Below, piece after piece: positions 1-10,724 of a DNA stretch of 64,000 nt. A program made the position numbers and the translations under genes. Where the stretch lies: contig JACDTU010000003.1 in assembly GCA_022376465.1 (NCBI GenBank), forward strand, positions 310,001 to 374,000. The letters run 5' to 3'. The notes under the pieces are model-generated. The model saw nothing but the letters and a program-made list of their open reading frames with translations, had not been told where the DNA came from and did not search any database. Every line of letters begins with the position of its first letter. Positions within the stretch are counted from its first letter, which is position 1. This DNA is from Cubamyces lactineus (Eukaryota > Basidiomycota > Agaricomycetes > Polyporales > Polyporaceae).

Positions 1-2257
1 CCGACGTACCCCCGGGGATATCCGCGTATTCGAAGAGAGTGACTATTTCCTCTCACGCGAGTATGTTGATCGCTTCGGCGCCGAAGTCAAGGCCCGCCAG
101 GTACAACCCAAGCTACATATGAAATCCCGCGCGTCCAGCCCGGATGGCGCTGCGCCATCCGACCAGGAGTCTGATGAAGAAGAGGATAGTCAGCGAAACA
201 ATACGGAGGGTGATCCCACGGACGGCAGTACTGCCGCTCCTTCTCCGTGCGCGAAGACCTGGAAGGCGGCGGCGGCGGATGAGAAGAAGCACACCTGGGG
301 AATCTTCGACGAGACTGGCATATTTGCCTGCGCGTGCCGCCACGGGCTGATCCTCTGGCTAGTAGACATGGTGCGGAGTGGGGAATTGTGAGTAGTTCAT
401 AATGATCTACGCCCGAGAGACACTAATCTCGCTTACAGAGCGAAGTACGCCTTAGCGATCGTAGCGAAGGCGCATGAGGTACTCGGCGCTAATATCATGA
501 TCGGGTACGATATTGGGTGCGCCTTCAAGGAAACAGTGCGCAACAGCTCCCTCGGGCCTCAAATGCATGCCCTTGGGACTCGTTTTTGTGTCAATGCCTT
601 CCATGGATATTCCCATGCGTACGACTGCCAAGTCATGAACCATCCGAACACCATCCAGGGGATGGGCCTCGAGGACGGAGAGGTTCTTGAGCGGGTCTTC
701 TCGGCATCAAATCAGCTCGCGCCCGTCATCCGGTACTCCACCCCCTATCTCCAACGGGTACTGATCGATCTCCACTTCCAGCAGTGGGATCACGAGAAAT
801 ACAGCAATATCGGCCTAATGCTGTACAACAACATTGTACAAGCCCTTGACATCGTCAATAGTCAGACCTCGTCGCTAGAGCAAACTCTCAGCGCTCTTGA
901 GCTAACTCGTGAGGACTTAGTGCGCTTCGAGGAGGAGGAGCGCAAATTCTTCGCGGAGCTACGCGACGAGAGCGACAGTAACCTCCACGCAGTTGCTTAT
1001 GTCGAGGCACTCCAGGAGCTACGCACAGCAAGGTACGTACTTTATTGACGCGCTTTCCATCAGATATGAACACGTTATGCTGATAAGCGACAACACCTGC
1101 TCAGCGAGGAACTATCGGATGCTTCTCGTCGGTTCAATCAAAGAGCGCCGGATCAGCCTACCGCCCTCCGTTGGGAGGCCCCGAGATCTGGAGCGACAGA
1201 TTACGACGCCGACCTCTCGCAAACGCGGAAGTTAGAAACGCGTAGGCGGTACCTTCGCGAGCGCGTCAAGCAGCTCACGGAGGAGGTGAACGCTATGGAG
1301 GTCGCTCTCAATATCACGTCCCGATGGCAACCTGGCGATACGGCATACAGGGAGACCCTGCAATACATCGCCACTCGAAAGTATCAACGCACCCTCGGCA
1401 AGCTCCAGCGACTGGTGATACAGCGGCTATTCGAATTAAATAAATTAAACCTTGCTCAAACAGGTAAGCGACCAATCGATCCCCCCGCATCTTGACGGGG
1501 TACTCGCGTATTGATTACTGACACCTGACGCACCACGCACCCGCGAGCAGGATACCGTATGCGCACGTATATTGCGAAGAATTTGCAGCGTCGTTGCCGG
1601 GCTATTCGCAAGGCAGTCAAGCAATACAATGCTGCGGCGAGGGAGCTGGATCCTCCTCGCGACCCGCTCGACTGGTCGAAGGTATCTCATTACGCGTTCC
1701 TCGAAGAGTTCACGCTTTTGCAAGATACTGGAAACGACTTGCGCGCAAAGCCATGGTCCCAGCCGGCCGTGCGGGAGACCATGCGCATGGCCCGATGCAT
1801 CACGCGCGCACAGGAGGAGATATCCAACGCTTCTCGCGAAGCTCGCAGGGTCCACACGTTTATTCGTGACGAGGAGAAAATCTTCGCCGCCGTCCTCGCT
1901 GACCTCAAGACACAAGGTAGCTATTTGTATGGTGCCGTCCAAGACTACGTAAGACATCGGCGAGCGGCGAATGCGAAGAACCTCGCATACATTTTGCGCA
2001 TTCATGCGCTTGATGGCTTTGACGGGCAGATGTCACCCGGAAGCTACGCGGGGGACCCCATTCACCCGGCATTGGCACTCTCCAGCCCTCACACGAGCTC
2101 GGATGCAACTCAGCCAGGTGGCCTTTCATCGCTGACTCATGATGCTCAGGTCGTGGCGAGAACGGAGGAAGGCGAGGCTAGTTTGGACGATGGGGACAAT
2201 TTGGTACACGAGGAGGTTACCGCCATCATGGAATTCCTGGCTGGACTGCGTACTTGA
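1..2257 (+). CDS. KDZ (Kyakuja-Dileera-Zisupton) family transposase, 5' end outside window
   Basis: Cut-and-paste type DNA transposase with an RNase H-like core, acting in the nucleus. Four exons join in one frame: <1-387, 439-1032, 1105-1463, 1551-2257 (stop at 2255). The reading frame is already open at base 2, so the N-terminal CxC/SWIM-like part lies upstream of the window. Family blocks seen in order are FDETGIFACACRHG, the GYDIGC motif (about 500-530), HGYSHAYDCQ, EDGEVLERVFS with its acidic residues, DLHFQQWD, then a helical insert and the C-terminal KLNLAQTG / RTYIAKNLQRR / DPLDWSKVSHYAFLEE block. Introns are 51, 72 and 87 bp with GTGAGT, GTACGT and GTAAGC donors. Splicing restores the conserved blocks without a stop, so this copy looks intact over the visible part. 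Terminal inverted repeats could not be assigned. Confidence 0.93.
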
Positions 2258-2701
2258 TACACATGTACTAGGAAGTTGCATCATAACGTGATAGGATAGT
2301 ATTCGAGATTGTAGCATGGTCAGAACAAGTGGAATAGAAAATTTGCTCTGTGTGGCAACATCCTGACACTGGCTTGACATACAATGCCAGATACGCGCAC
2401 GCCGGTTCTGTACCAGTCAGATGCCGAGTGCAACGGAGAGCACTAACGCACGTCTCCAGGCTTCCTGCATTCCGCACTCACGCAGCTAATCAAGAAGCCT
2501 TGTCATCTGATGAGAGGCTTTACGTGTTTATTATCTGCGCCAGAATACACGCCGTGTGAGCATGTGATGACATTCAGGTGTGCAGGGGACTGTGAGCGCG
2601 AACTTGATTTACCCCGCGCACTCGTCCACACGAGCGTCTCTCTAGGAATGCACATTCCCGCCATCTCCCAATCTCCCGCCCCCGCTGAGAACGACTCCGC
2701 T
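2258..2701. other. Spacer between KDZ gene and viroplasmin-like gene
   Basis: About 440 bp with no supported gene. It should hold the transposase 3' end and the promoter of the next gene. An in-frame upstream ATG at 2648 would extend the next protein by 18 residues, but the ATG at 2702 (context CTATGGCTGCC) looks the better start. Confidence 0.5.
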
Positions 2702-4057
2702 ATGGCTGCCAACGCTCCTTTGAGTTCCATTCCTCCTCAGAGCTCTACTGTGAAGTACGAGGGGCCGTTCTACATCCTTCTTGGAGGCCCGGAAGCAGGC
2801 ATATACCAAAAGACACGGTGAGTGCCTCTCGTACGTTTCTGTATTCCGACTGATCTATCAAAGCCCTTCCAATACTGCCCTTGGGCAGTTCGCCTCGCTC
2901 GTCCCCATCGTCGTCGTCTGCTCTGTCGCTGAAGACGTGAACGCCATCCAACAGCTGAACCCGGCGATATTCTCGGTTACGCCGCCCAAGGACGCATACC
3001 GGCTCGTACAACTCATCCAGTGGGAGGAAGGGCCTGTCCCCAAGGTCAGGCTGGAGACTCCCGGGCCCTACTACGCCATACGCTATGGAATTGAGACGGG
3101 CATTTACATCGGCTTCCATTGGTGAGTACATCCTCTACACCAACTGAGTTGCTGACCGGTGAGCAGGCAGATGATCTCCCACCTAGTGCCTGCGCAGAAG
3201 CACGTCTACAAAGGCTTTCCCTCCCTCGCATTGGCTCTCGAGTTCATGCTCATGAAGCCCGGTTACAATATGCCCCTTCTGCCCCTGGGGGAACGGCTCC
3301 CTCCCCCAGAGTTCCCCTATCCGAATGACGCTCCCGACGCTCCCAATGACTCCGATGATGCACCGCCTCCGCCATCGCGAGCTGCATCTCCTGTGAAGCC
3401 CAAGTCTAAGCAGCCGCCCTCGTCGCCGACCAAAGCCTCCGCCAAGGGGAAGAAGGTGAAGGTCTCCGTTCCTGCAGCATCGTCGACGGCAACTCCAGCG
3501 CGTGTCAAGGGCTCCTCCCCTGCGACGCCGACGACATCAACTCCGGCGCGTGCCAAGGCTACACCGTTCACGAGGACGTCAAGGGACGAAGGGCAGCGCG
3601 CGGCACCGGGCGGCGTCTCTCGCGCCCACTCGAATGTCAATGCGCCCTCGGGCTACAATTGGGAGAGCACCGAGGACGACGAGATGAGCGACACAGTCAC
3701 TTCATCCCTCATGGATGACATGACCCTTTCGGACGACGAGGGCTACGGTGACTCGAACGGTTTGTCAGTCCGCTGTGCGCTGATGAGTACGCTGACTCTC
3801 TGTTGTGACCAGTGGAACAGATGCGCCAGATCCTGCGCCGCGTAATCAACCCCGCATACAACATGCCTGGGGGCAACACCTCTCTCCCAATCACCCTTGG
3901 CGAGTCGGCAGACTCGATCCTGCGGGAGAGCGGCCTCAGTGCGGAGGAGGTATTGATGGTCTTCCAGATCTACGTCCACAGCAACTCCGAGGAGCAATTC
4001 ACTCATTACATGGGGCTGGCCTTGAAGTGGCAGACAATTGACTCCTTTGCTCTGTGA
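2702..4057 (+). CDS. Protein with two viroplasmin-like / RNase H1 N-terminal modules, function unknown
   Basis: Exons 2702-2817, 2864-3121, 3167-3759, 3813-4057 give 403 aa. Each of the first two junctions falls directly after a GIY motif: GPFYILLGGPEAGIY (module 1) and GPYYAIRYGIETGIY (module 2), each followed by a Lys/Phe-Ala segment such as KGFPSLALALEFM. This Y-x(5)-G-x(3)-GIY layout matches the caulimovirus viroplasmin / RNase H1 N-terminal fold, a small nucleic-acid binding domain. No RNase H catalytic domain follows. After the modules comes a long low-complexity Pro/Ser/Thr/Lys linker (about 3290-3660) with Ala-Pro-x-Arg-Val/Ala-Lys repeats, an acidic patch (STEDDEMSDT) and a conserved-looking C-terminal helical part. 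It sits 445 bp after the KDZ transposase on the same strand. A nucleic-acid binding role is inferred from the fold only. Confidence 0.72.
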
Positions 4058-4314
4058 AAGGAGATACGGCTCCCGGCGGCGCGCAACGTTATGTAGATGT
4101 CTTGTATGTTTTGATCAGCATCCAATCAGCATTGCGTCACGTGCACATCAACAAGTTCTCGAAACAAATACATAGTCTCCAAACAACACGTAGTGCTCTT
4201 CGTCTTTCCCTTAAACCTCCGTAACTCCCTGTGAGCCTTGGACCAGCTCTCTACAGACCGTTGCATCCTCTCTCTATACTGCTGCTTATTGTATGCTACT
4301 GGGATTATCTAATT

Positions 4315-6116
4315 ATGCCTCCCCGTGCCCCGGACGTCTATGTTCGCCTCCCCGGCCACTACCGCAAGCCTTCCACCAAACGCGTCCGATTTCCATGGCG
4401 AGAGCGCAAGAAACGGAAGCAAATACCCCGCAGCCAGGCGGAGAAACGCGAGCTGCAGAAGCAACGCGCGGAGAAGAAGCAGAAGTTCAAGGACGCGCTC
4501 GTGGAAGCGCGCGGTGTCGTGTGGGAACTTGCCGCGAAGATGAACGAGGACTTCCCAGGCCATAGCGCCGAGTACTACTATCGTGCGATCATGCAACACT
4601 CACGTCTACGAAACAAGCGGAAGATCTCACCGTGGAACGCGTTCGTGAGCCAGGAGCTCAAGAAGTTGAATGCGGGTGAGTTAAGCTAGCTAACTTCTGG
4701 GAATCAGACTAATGTTCTAATGCGTGCTCGTCTTGACAGGACTCGACGAAGACGACCGCAAGCGCATATCATCGGACATCATCAAGGAGTTGGCGGCGCG
4801 CTGGAGGGGTATGTCGGCGGAGGAGAGGTCTGAGGCTGTGGGCGACGGTGTAGAGCAGTTGTCGGAGCGGCAGGAGATGCGGGAGCACGGTGTGCACAAC
4901 GTCCCAATCAACGCTTTCAACGACATTCGTACGTCGCTCGAAATTCTGACCAAGCAGGTGCGTACATCCGTTCGTATGTGCGCGTGCTAACTCACACGAC
5001 AGCTACAGCTCGACTACCTCAATGGGCGCACTGGCGTCGATATCTTCCTTGTCGCGGTCCGGCATGACACCGACCAGTACAACCGCCCTTTCGTCTTCTA
5101 TACGAACGAACGCATCGCACAGTTCGTCGCATCCACTGCAGCCAAGTCGGAGACCGTACAGAAGTTTGCCATGCGTATGGAGGCGGCGTGTGTCGGTGGT
5201 ATCGATGGTAAGTGTTTATTTCTCTCTTTCCTTACAGCTGCTGATACGCTCACATAGAGGTCGCTCGGTCCCATCATAGCGAAATCTTACAATTGAAGGC
5301 GCAAGTACGCGATCTCATTGAGGAGAAGCTGAGTGAGTATCTGATGTTCGTTTGCCTCACCATACACTTACAAGCTGTTTTCTAGAGCGCGCGTGCACTC
5401 GAGGCAAGATCGAGCGCATGTTTTACGTGAACTTCGATGAGCATATCACGATGAAGTACGGCATCGTCATCGAGGGTTGGCCCTTCCCCGACAAATTCAT
5501 GGCGCCAGGGAAGTTCAGCTCCGTGGCTGAACTTCGAGTCCTCCTCGCGGCGTGGGAATCAGGAACCACGTACTTCCGCTCGATGAGCAATTCCGAGTGG
5601 CAACAATGGGCTCAAAACTACCGGAGTGCGCAGAACTCGAGCGCGGTCAGCCATGAGGGAGAGGACGACTTTGCTATGCTCTCTCGCCCCCCTTCGCCGT
5701 CTCTCCTGTCCTCCTCGTATCAGCCTCCCACACCGCTCTCGTCTCAGCCCCCCGCGACGTCGTCGTCTCAACCCTCCGCGACGCCTTCCTCTCAGCCCCC
5801 CGCAACGTCGTCCACGACGGCTCGCGCTCCCACGCTGTCACGTACACCAACGGCCAACAGCGACGTTCCCCCCGCTCCTCCCAACGCTGCTGGGCGCAAG
5901 CGCGCACGCTCAAACACGCTCAATGTTCAATTTTACAATGCTGTCACTGCAGAGGACGGCTCCGGGATTCAGATCCCTAAGCGCGTCCGGAAGGAGCGCT
6001 CGGACAAGAACACGAAGAAAGGTCCGCGCAGGAAACGTAATGCGGGGCAGGAGAACATGCCTCCGCCTCCGCCGCCTCTGTCGTCGAGCAGCAGTGCCTG
6101 CCAGCAGGCTGAGTAA
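4315..6116 (+). CDS. Basic protein with HMG-box-like segment, Agaricomycete hypothetical family
   Basis: Exons 4315-4675, 4740-4957, 5003-5207, 5258-5332, 5386-6116 give 529 aa. The N-terminus is strongly basic (KRVRFPWRERKKRKQ, then a Lys/Arg/Gln helix). Residues around 105-150 read KISPWNAFVSQELKKLN ... IIKELAARWRGMSAEER, which follows the P-x-NAF ... I-x-x-x-W-x-x-L/M-S-x-E-E-R pattern of a diverged HMG box. Further on come VDIFLVAVRHDTDQYNRP, a coiled-coil-like ILQLKAQVRDLIEEKL, a MKYGIVIEGWPFPDKF block, and a tail of Ser-Gln-Pro-Pro repeats with basic nuclear-localisation-like clusters (RKRARS, KRVRKERSDKNTKKGPRRKR). It is probably a nuclear DNA-associated protein. Its close spacing to the KDZ gene and the viroplasmin-like gene suggests element cargo, which is inference. 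The HMG call rests on pattern only. Confidence 0.75.
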
Positions 6117-6649
6117 ATTTGTGCTTTGACTTTGTGGACGTTCCTTGCTGTTCCTTATCCTCACTCGATGTAATGCACAAGACAATGATTATTCTTGCAG
6201 ACCGGTAGTTATCATAACATGGCGATCATTAAGATATAGTACATAAGGTGATGGAAGTGGCGAGTCAGATCGCGCCCGAGTAAGTGCCCGCGCGCCGCCG
6301 GGCGCGTGCCTAGATGACAAGGGAGATGAGTACAGGCTCAGAGGAGGGGTCGACTGCGCGCGAAACTCACCATCAAGGCCTCGGCGCGAACTGAGGATGA
6401 GTGGGGAGTTGTGTATACGACCGCGGCGAGCGTCGCCGGCGGGGACGCGCGATTGATGCTTGTACGCAGTCGAGAGCGCGTTGCCGAGAGGCGCTGTGGC
6501 GGTGAAGTGTCTTTGCCGACGCGTATCTGTGGTGAGATACTCGGTGAACAAGGGACGCGGCACCGTGCTCGCTACACTCACCGTGGGGTCTATAATGTCT
6601 CCGTCGCGGTCGGTTCGTCGATGTCGTCGCTTGGGGAGCAGGTAAGCGA
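6117..6649. other. Intergenic DNA after the HMG-like gene
   Basis: About 530 bp of GC-rich DNA with no supported gene; short overlapping open frames on both strands have no recognisable motifs. It probably includes the 3' end of the preceding gene. Confidence 0.4.
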
Positions 6650-6687
6650 GGTGGTGGTGGTGGTGGTGGTGGTGGTGGTGGTGGTGG
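6650..6687. repeat. (GGT)n microsatellite
   Basis: An uninterrupted run of about 12 GGT/GTG trinucleotides, flanked by GC-rich non-coding DNA. No reading frame that uses it as a coding repeat can be supported. Confidence 0.95.
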
Positions 6688-6934
6688 GAGACGTTCGGAG
6701 GCGCCCGTGCGCGTAGCCGCGCTGTAATCTTATCTTCAAGTTTGTGTTTATCTAATCTGCTGGTCAGTTAGTAATTGGTAGTGAATAGGACGCGCATTAC
6801 TGACCTTCTGAAGCAAAGTATCGTGAATCTGTAAAATAAATGGGCTATATTAGTAGAAATGACAAGCATAGTGGCTGTCACGTCGTGCTCACTGTGGTGG
6901 ACAGCGTCGAAGGCTTAGCGCGCGTTGAGGAGGG

Positions 6935-7120
6935 ACAAGCGCCAGTGGACAAGCGCCAGGGGAAGGGTACAAGCGCCAGGGGGAAGGGGACAAGCGCCAG
7001 GGGAAGGGGACAAGCGCCAGGGGGAAGGGGACAAGCGCCAGGGGAAGGGGACAAGCGCCAGAGAGGGCGGGGAGGGCGGGAGGCGGGGGGCGGGAGCGCC
7101 AGGGGAGAGAGACAAGCGCC
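6935..7120. repeat. G-rich minisatellite, unit about 20 bp around ACAAGCGCCAGGGG
   Basis: Seven near-perfect tandem copies of a 20-21 bp purine-rich unit run from 6935 to about 7060, the copies differing mainly in the number of G residues. They are followed by degenerate copies to about 7120. Runs of four to five G recur every 10-20 bases. Open frames across it on both strands are products of the repeat and are not called as genes. Confidence 0.92.
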
Positions 7121-7327
7121 GTCGGCGGCGGGGAGAACAACGTTGCCGAGGTAGCCGGAGGGAGCGCCGGAGGGAAGAGGTCGGAAAGGAGTTCGGAAGT
7201 TGCCGGGAGGAGGACTTGTGTGACCCGGCGAGCACTACTGTATATGGGAGGAGAGCCTACTTTCTTTGTAAGGTAAGAGGGGGGGGTATCGGTAGTGGAA
7301 TCTGTAGTGGGCGGTTACTGGGCTTTC

Positions 7328-7378
7328 AGGTTTAATAAAGCTGCCAAACCCGGGGCGCTTGGCAGCTTTATCAAACTT
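7328..7378. repeat. Imperfect palindrome, 20-bp arms with 11-bp loop
   Basis: Left arm 7328-7347 and right arm 7359-7378 are inverted copies matching at 18 of 20 positions, with a perfect 13-bp core (ATAAAGCTGCCAA). The loop is GC-rich. It could form a strong hairpin or cruciform. It lies just past the low-confidence small secreted ORF on the minus strand, so it could be part of a 3' end or a remnant of a small transposon. Confidence 0.85.
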
Positions 7379-7818
7379 GATGTATGTGATGATCAGGTGA
7401 ACTTCTGCCTTTATATTCACCGGAGGGGCAGTCTAGATCCCCCGATGGTAGTTAATCCGAGCGTTAGTCGTTTTATCAAGTCTTCCCCTTGATGAGTATA
7501 TGGTGTTCTCATCATCAGGATTATAGGCCTGCCAGTCTGCAATAGACGACTTACTGCCTGTTGCGTGCTCATAGGTGTTAGCACTCTTATGGGAGGTAGG
7601 ACTATAAAGGATCCGGGCAGCTCCACGTATCCTAACATTATTGCTGTCATGCATCCGTCTACTTGGGATCAGAATCCGTAAGTTGTTCCACGTACTCCCC
7701 ACCCCTTCCCCTTCTTCCGGCATTCTAAAAACACGGACTGGAATTCCTGCAGCATTCCTTCCGACTTTGGTTGCCCATCCGCTTCGCTGATTTACCCCGG
7801 TAAGCTTGCACTTTGCTA

Positions 7819-8133
7819 TCAAATTTGCTGTCGTTCTAGGAGGTTACTGCTCAACCCGAATGTTATAGACTTAGTTGAAGTCTGCGCACCGACGATCTTT
7901 ACATGCGTGTTGCCGTGTAGAAGGCCAACCGGTGAGGCCGTTGAGATGATCTCGATGGTTGTCGGGTGTGACACCCAAGCCGGGGTGGGTCGTAGACAAT
8001 CTGAGTTGATGCACGGCGGTGTCGGGTCGATGGCGGTCATGGAGTTTGTTTGGGTAGGCATGCCTGACTGAGTCTCGTCGCATAAAACTTTGGCGACGAG
8101 CAGGAAGAGAGCGAGTATGCTATGGATCTGCAT
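7819..8133 (-). CDS. Possible small secreted protein
   Basis: An ORF of 104 codons starting at 8133 in a good context (CCAAGATG). It opens with a signal-peptide-like stretch: short N-region, hydrophobic LALFLLVAKV core and a plausible cleavage after LC. The mature part is small, Thr/Pro/Ser-rich and has two Cys close together (PPCINSDCL). A TATAAAG on the minus strand at 8214-8220 lies about 80 bp upstream, which supports a real promoter. A possible GTGCGC donor with a CAACTAAG branch-like site near 7875-7890 would allow splicing towards the open minus-strand frame 7433-7822, so the C-terminus is uncertain. No family was recognised. Confidence 0.35.
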   Translation of the reverse strand: MQIHSILALFLLVAKVLCDETQSGMPTQTNSMTAIDPTPPCINSDCLRPTPAWVSHPTTIEIISTASPVGLLHGNTHVKIVGAQTSTKSITFGLSSNLLERQQI

Positions 8134-8213
8134 CTTGGACCGGGTGGGTAGCGAGAGCTCCTAAGTGTGATTTGGGCTGACTCCAGGCCTGAGGCTTTCC
8201 TAGTGATATACCA

Positions 8214-8220
8214 CTTTATA
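8214..8220 (-). promoter_or_regulatory. TATA-like element for the small secreted ORF
   Basis: TATAAAG on the minus strand, about 80 bp before the ATG at 8133. Assigned by sequence and distance only. Confidence 0.4.
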
Positions 8221-8949
8221 CGGCTTTGATCCACACTATGTGTGAAAGCAGTGAGCATGACCTCCTTTCATGCATATGATCAACCATCGGACTTTAGGTG
8301 CGGGCATCCATCGCAATCCTTACTGCCTGAATGATCCCGTTTTACGAGAGTCGAATATCATCGTAAGAGCACAAGGCAGCTATCAACATTATGACATTCA
8401 ATATCACCCACACACGTTTGCTCTTGTCAGCTCCGGAGTTCGCGAGTGGTAGCTCCCACAGTTGACATCGCAGGAAAGACAACGTGGATCGTGATGCATT
8501 CACCGGGACCGGCACTTCTATCTACAGGTACGGCCCAAGCATTCTAACAGACTCCGTATTCGTTCCGAGGCGACTATGACGGGGGATATATAGCGACGCT
8601 TGACCTACTGTTCCCGCGGCCGCGCTCGGAGGTTCTCGTGGGCCTGCCGGAGAAGCAAGTTCAGGTACTGACTCTTCTTCCAGCCCCTGCACGAGCCTTC
8701 AGAATACGCCTGATCGCCCTGACGGAATCCTGTCTTTACCTGACATAACTGACGAACTTATCGGCGCTTCGCGACTTCTGTGAATCTCTCTTACGTGTGA
8801 GTACCGGTGTGTGGACAGCGTGCCGCTCCGTGCTCGATCGCGTGAACGATGTGCACAGGCAATCGAAAGCTATCAAAAGCTACACTGCGGCGACGCACCC
8901 TCGCGTATCATAGGCCAGCTCACTATCCCTCCACGACGCTCACGTTACG
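8221..8949. other. Divergent intergenic region before 7-TM gene
   Basis: About 730 bp between the minus-strand secreted ORF and the plus-strand membrane protein. It includes a TATATA at 8586-8591. No further gene is supported. Confidence 0.4.
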
Positions 8950-10173
8950 ATGCTGGGCAACGACATCGCGGCTCTAATTGGCTTTGCATGCGAGACCGCA
9001 CTATGGGGTAGGTCTACCTTTTGTTTGTGTGCGACGCTTTCTAGTTACTGACTCTGTGTTCAAGGCATGAACTGTGTTCTGTTCTTCATTTCCCTCGGCT
9101 TGCTATATCGCAAGGGGCGGCGCGGCGACTTGAACTTGACGATATTCATCATACACTGTCTTCTGTTTGTAACCTGCACGGCGCATTTTGGCATCGAGTT
9201 CAACCACTTCTACACGACTCTGGTATGTCGTATGCTGCAAAGTCCTGAAACTGCGGCCTAGACTGAGCTATTGTTGAGAATTCTTCCAGTTCAGTCGTTG
9301 GCTTCGCAAATGAGACAAAAGCATTACTCGCCGCGGACGTCTTCATTTCCATCTGCGATCTACTCGGAGACGCCATGCTTCTCTACCGTTGCTGGGTTAT
9401 GTGGGGTGATGCCCGATGGGTCATCGTCCTACCGGTCCTCTCCGCTGTGGCTGGCTTCAGTATGTATCCGTATCGTCTTCATCCTTGTGCGTACCATACT
9501 GACAATGATCTAATCCTGCGGATTCGCGTAGTCTGCCTCCTTCAGGTCGTTCACTTCGTTGCGACACTCAGCCCAGCGTCGCCCGTCCCACCGGCTGCAG
9601 TCGTTCCGCTGACCACGGCTGGATACGTGCTGCCCTTGTGTACGAACGTCATGGCGACAGGCCTGCTCGTGCTGAAGATATGGTGGATGACGCGCGTGCC
9701 AGCTGACGTTGACCATGGTTTGCAACGGAGCCACAACCTCGCGAACCGTGCAACCGCGGTCATCATCGAGAGTGGCCTGCTTTATCTCTTCACACAACTC
9801 GTCCTCGTCGTCCTCATTTCAATCAAGCATCCAGCGGAGGCTGTTGTGGGCGTCATGGCCGTGCAGATCTACGTGAGTGATGGAGCTTCCTCTCGGCTAG
9901 TTGTCAGACCTCTTCAGCACATATACTAACGGACCGATATCGAAGGGTATTGCTCCGACACTCATCGTTATTCGAGGCGCGCTCGGGATCAACACGAAGA
10001 GCACGGCCAAGGAAGTGTCCCATCTCGTGTGGGCTCCGAATCCCAAGGCTAGAAAGAGTACCTTTGGCACTACCAGTACCATCCCAGGAAATGATACCGG
10101 GGAAAGCACTAGAGTATTGGAGCCGGAGGTAGAGAAGACGAAAGATGCAGCCTCGAGCTTGGATGCGGCATAG
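8950..10173 (+). CDS. Fungal seven-helix membrane protein, function unknown
   Basis: Likely exons 8950-9007, 9065-9229, 9295-9459, 9532-9872, 9946-10173 (about 318 aa). The exon 2 donor could instead be at 9227; both keep the frame. Hydrophobic segments in order are IAALIGFACETALWG, NCVLFFISLGLLY, IFIIHCLLFVTCTAHFG, then a loop with the FANETKALLAAD and LLYRCWVMWG motifs seen in Agaricomycete orphan 7-TM proteins, then VIVLPVLSAVAGF, TAGYVLPLCTNVMATGLLVLKI, and ESGLLYLFTQLVLVVLI with the last helix near GVMAVQIY. The C-terminal tail is hydrophilic and Ser/Thr-rich, probably cytoplasmic. The intron at 9460-9531 is 72 bp, so retaining it would keep the frame open. No ligand or partner can be inferred. 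Confidence 0.78.
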
Positions 10174-10442
10174 TTTCTGCGAGTATGATGATCATAGTTG
10201 TATCATTCTCTCTTGCTATGGGCCATTCGCGATGCCTACCATCAATGATTTTATGTCAATACCCTTGTCCTCGCGTGGCTTTTTTTTGTCAGGATGAGCA
10301 CAAAGAAGGAGGGGACGTGGAGAATGGCCGCGACAGTGAGTTTGTCGTGGGTTAAGACGCTCACGGTCGCGAGGCGCCGAAGGTTAGCGATTAATAGCGA
10401 AGCGCCGGATGTGGTAGATAGTCATCGCCTAAATAGGGCAGA

Positions 10443-10724
10443 GTCCTGCCCTGAACTCAACGTCGTATAAAACTTCGCCATCCTGCTTTCTTGTCTCTTT
10501 AGAACATACTCAGCTAGGATCTATTTTATAGGTACTAACTCGAGTCTCGCATGTTTACACATGCCACATCCTTCATATCCAGTCGATGAGAGCAGCGTCC
10601 GCTCGTATAACCGAGAAGTATGGCTGCCTTTTGGCAGTCTCGAGGACGTTTGGATCGTTGCTTGTGTCTCCCTTCGGGGTGGGCAGGAGCGCGAACCAGC
10701 GAGCCGGACGTATGTCTGATGGAT
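10443..10724 (-). repeat. Dispersed 282-bp repeat, copy A (inverted)
   Basis: The reverse complement matches 18987-19268 and 25818-26099 without an obvious gap. All three copies begin at ATCCATCAGACATACG and end after GTTCAGGGCAGG. The first about 225 bp are nearly identical; the last about 50 bp are more diverged. It lies between two 3' ends (7-TM gene and AKR gene). No coding potential is shared: open frames inside it break differently in each copy. Confidence 0.9.

Noticed and set aside
6840..7335. Open frames across the minisatellite on both strands
   Set aside because: Low-complexity Gly/Gln/Arg or Pro/Leu repeats created by the tandem array.
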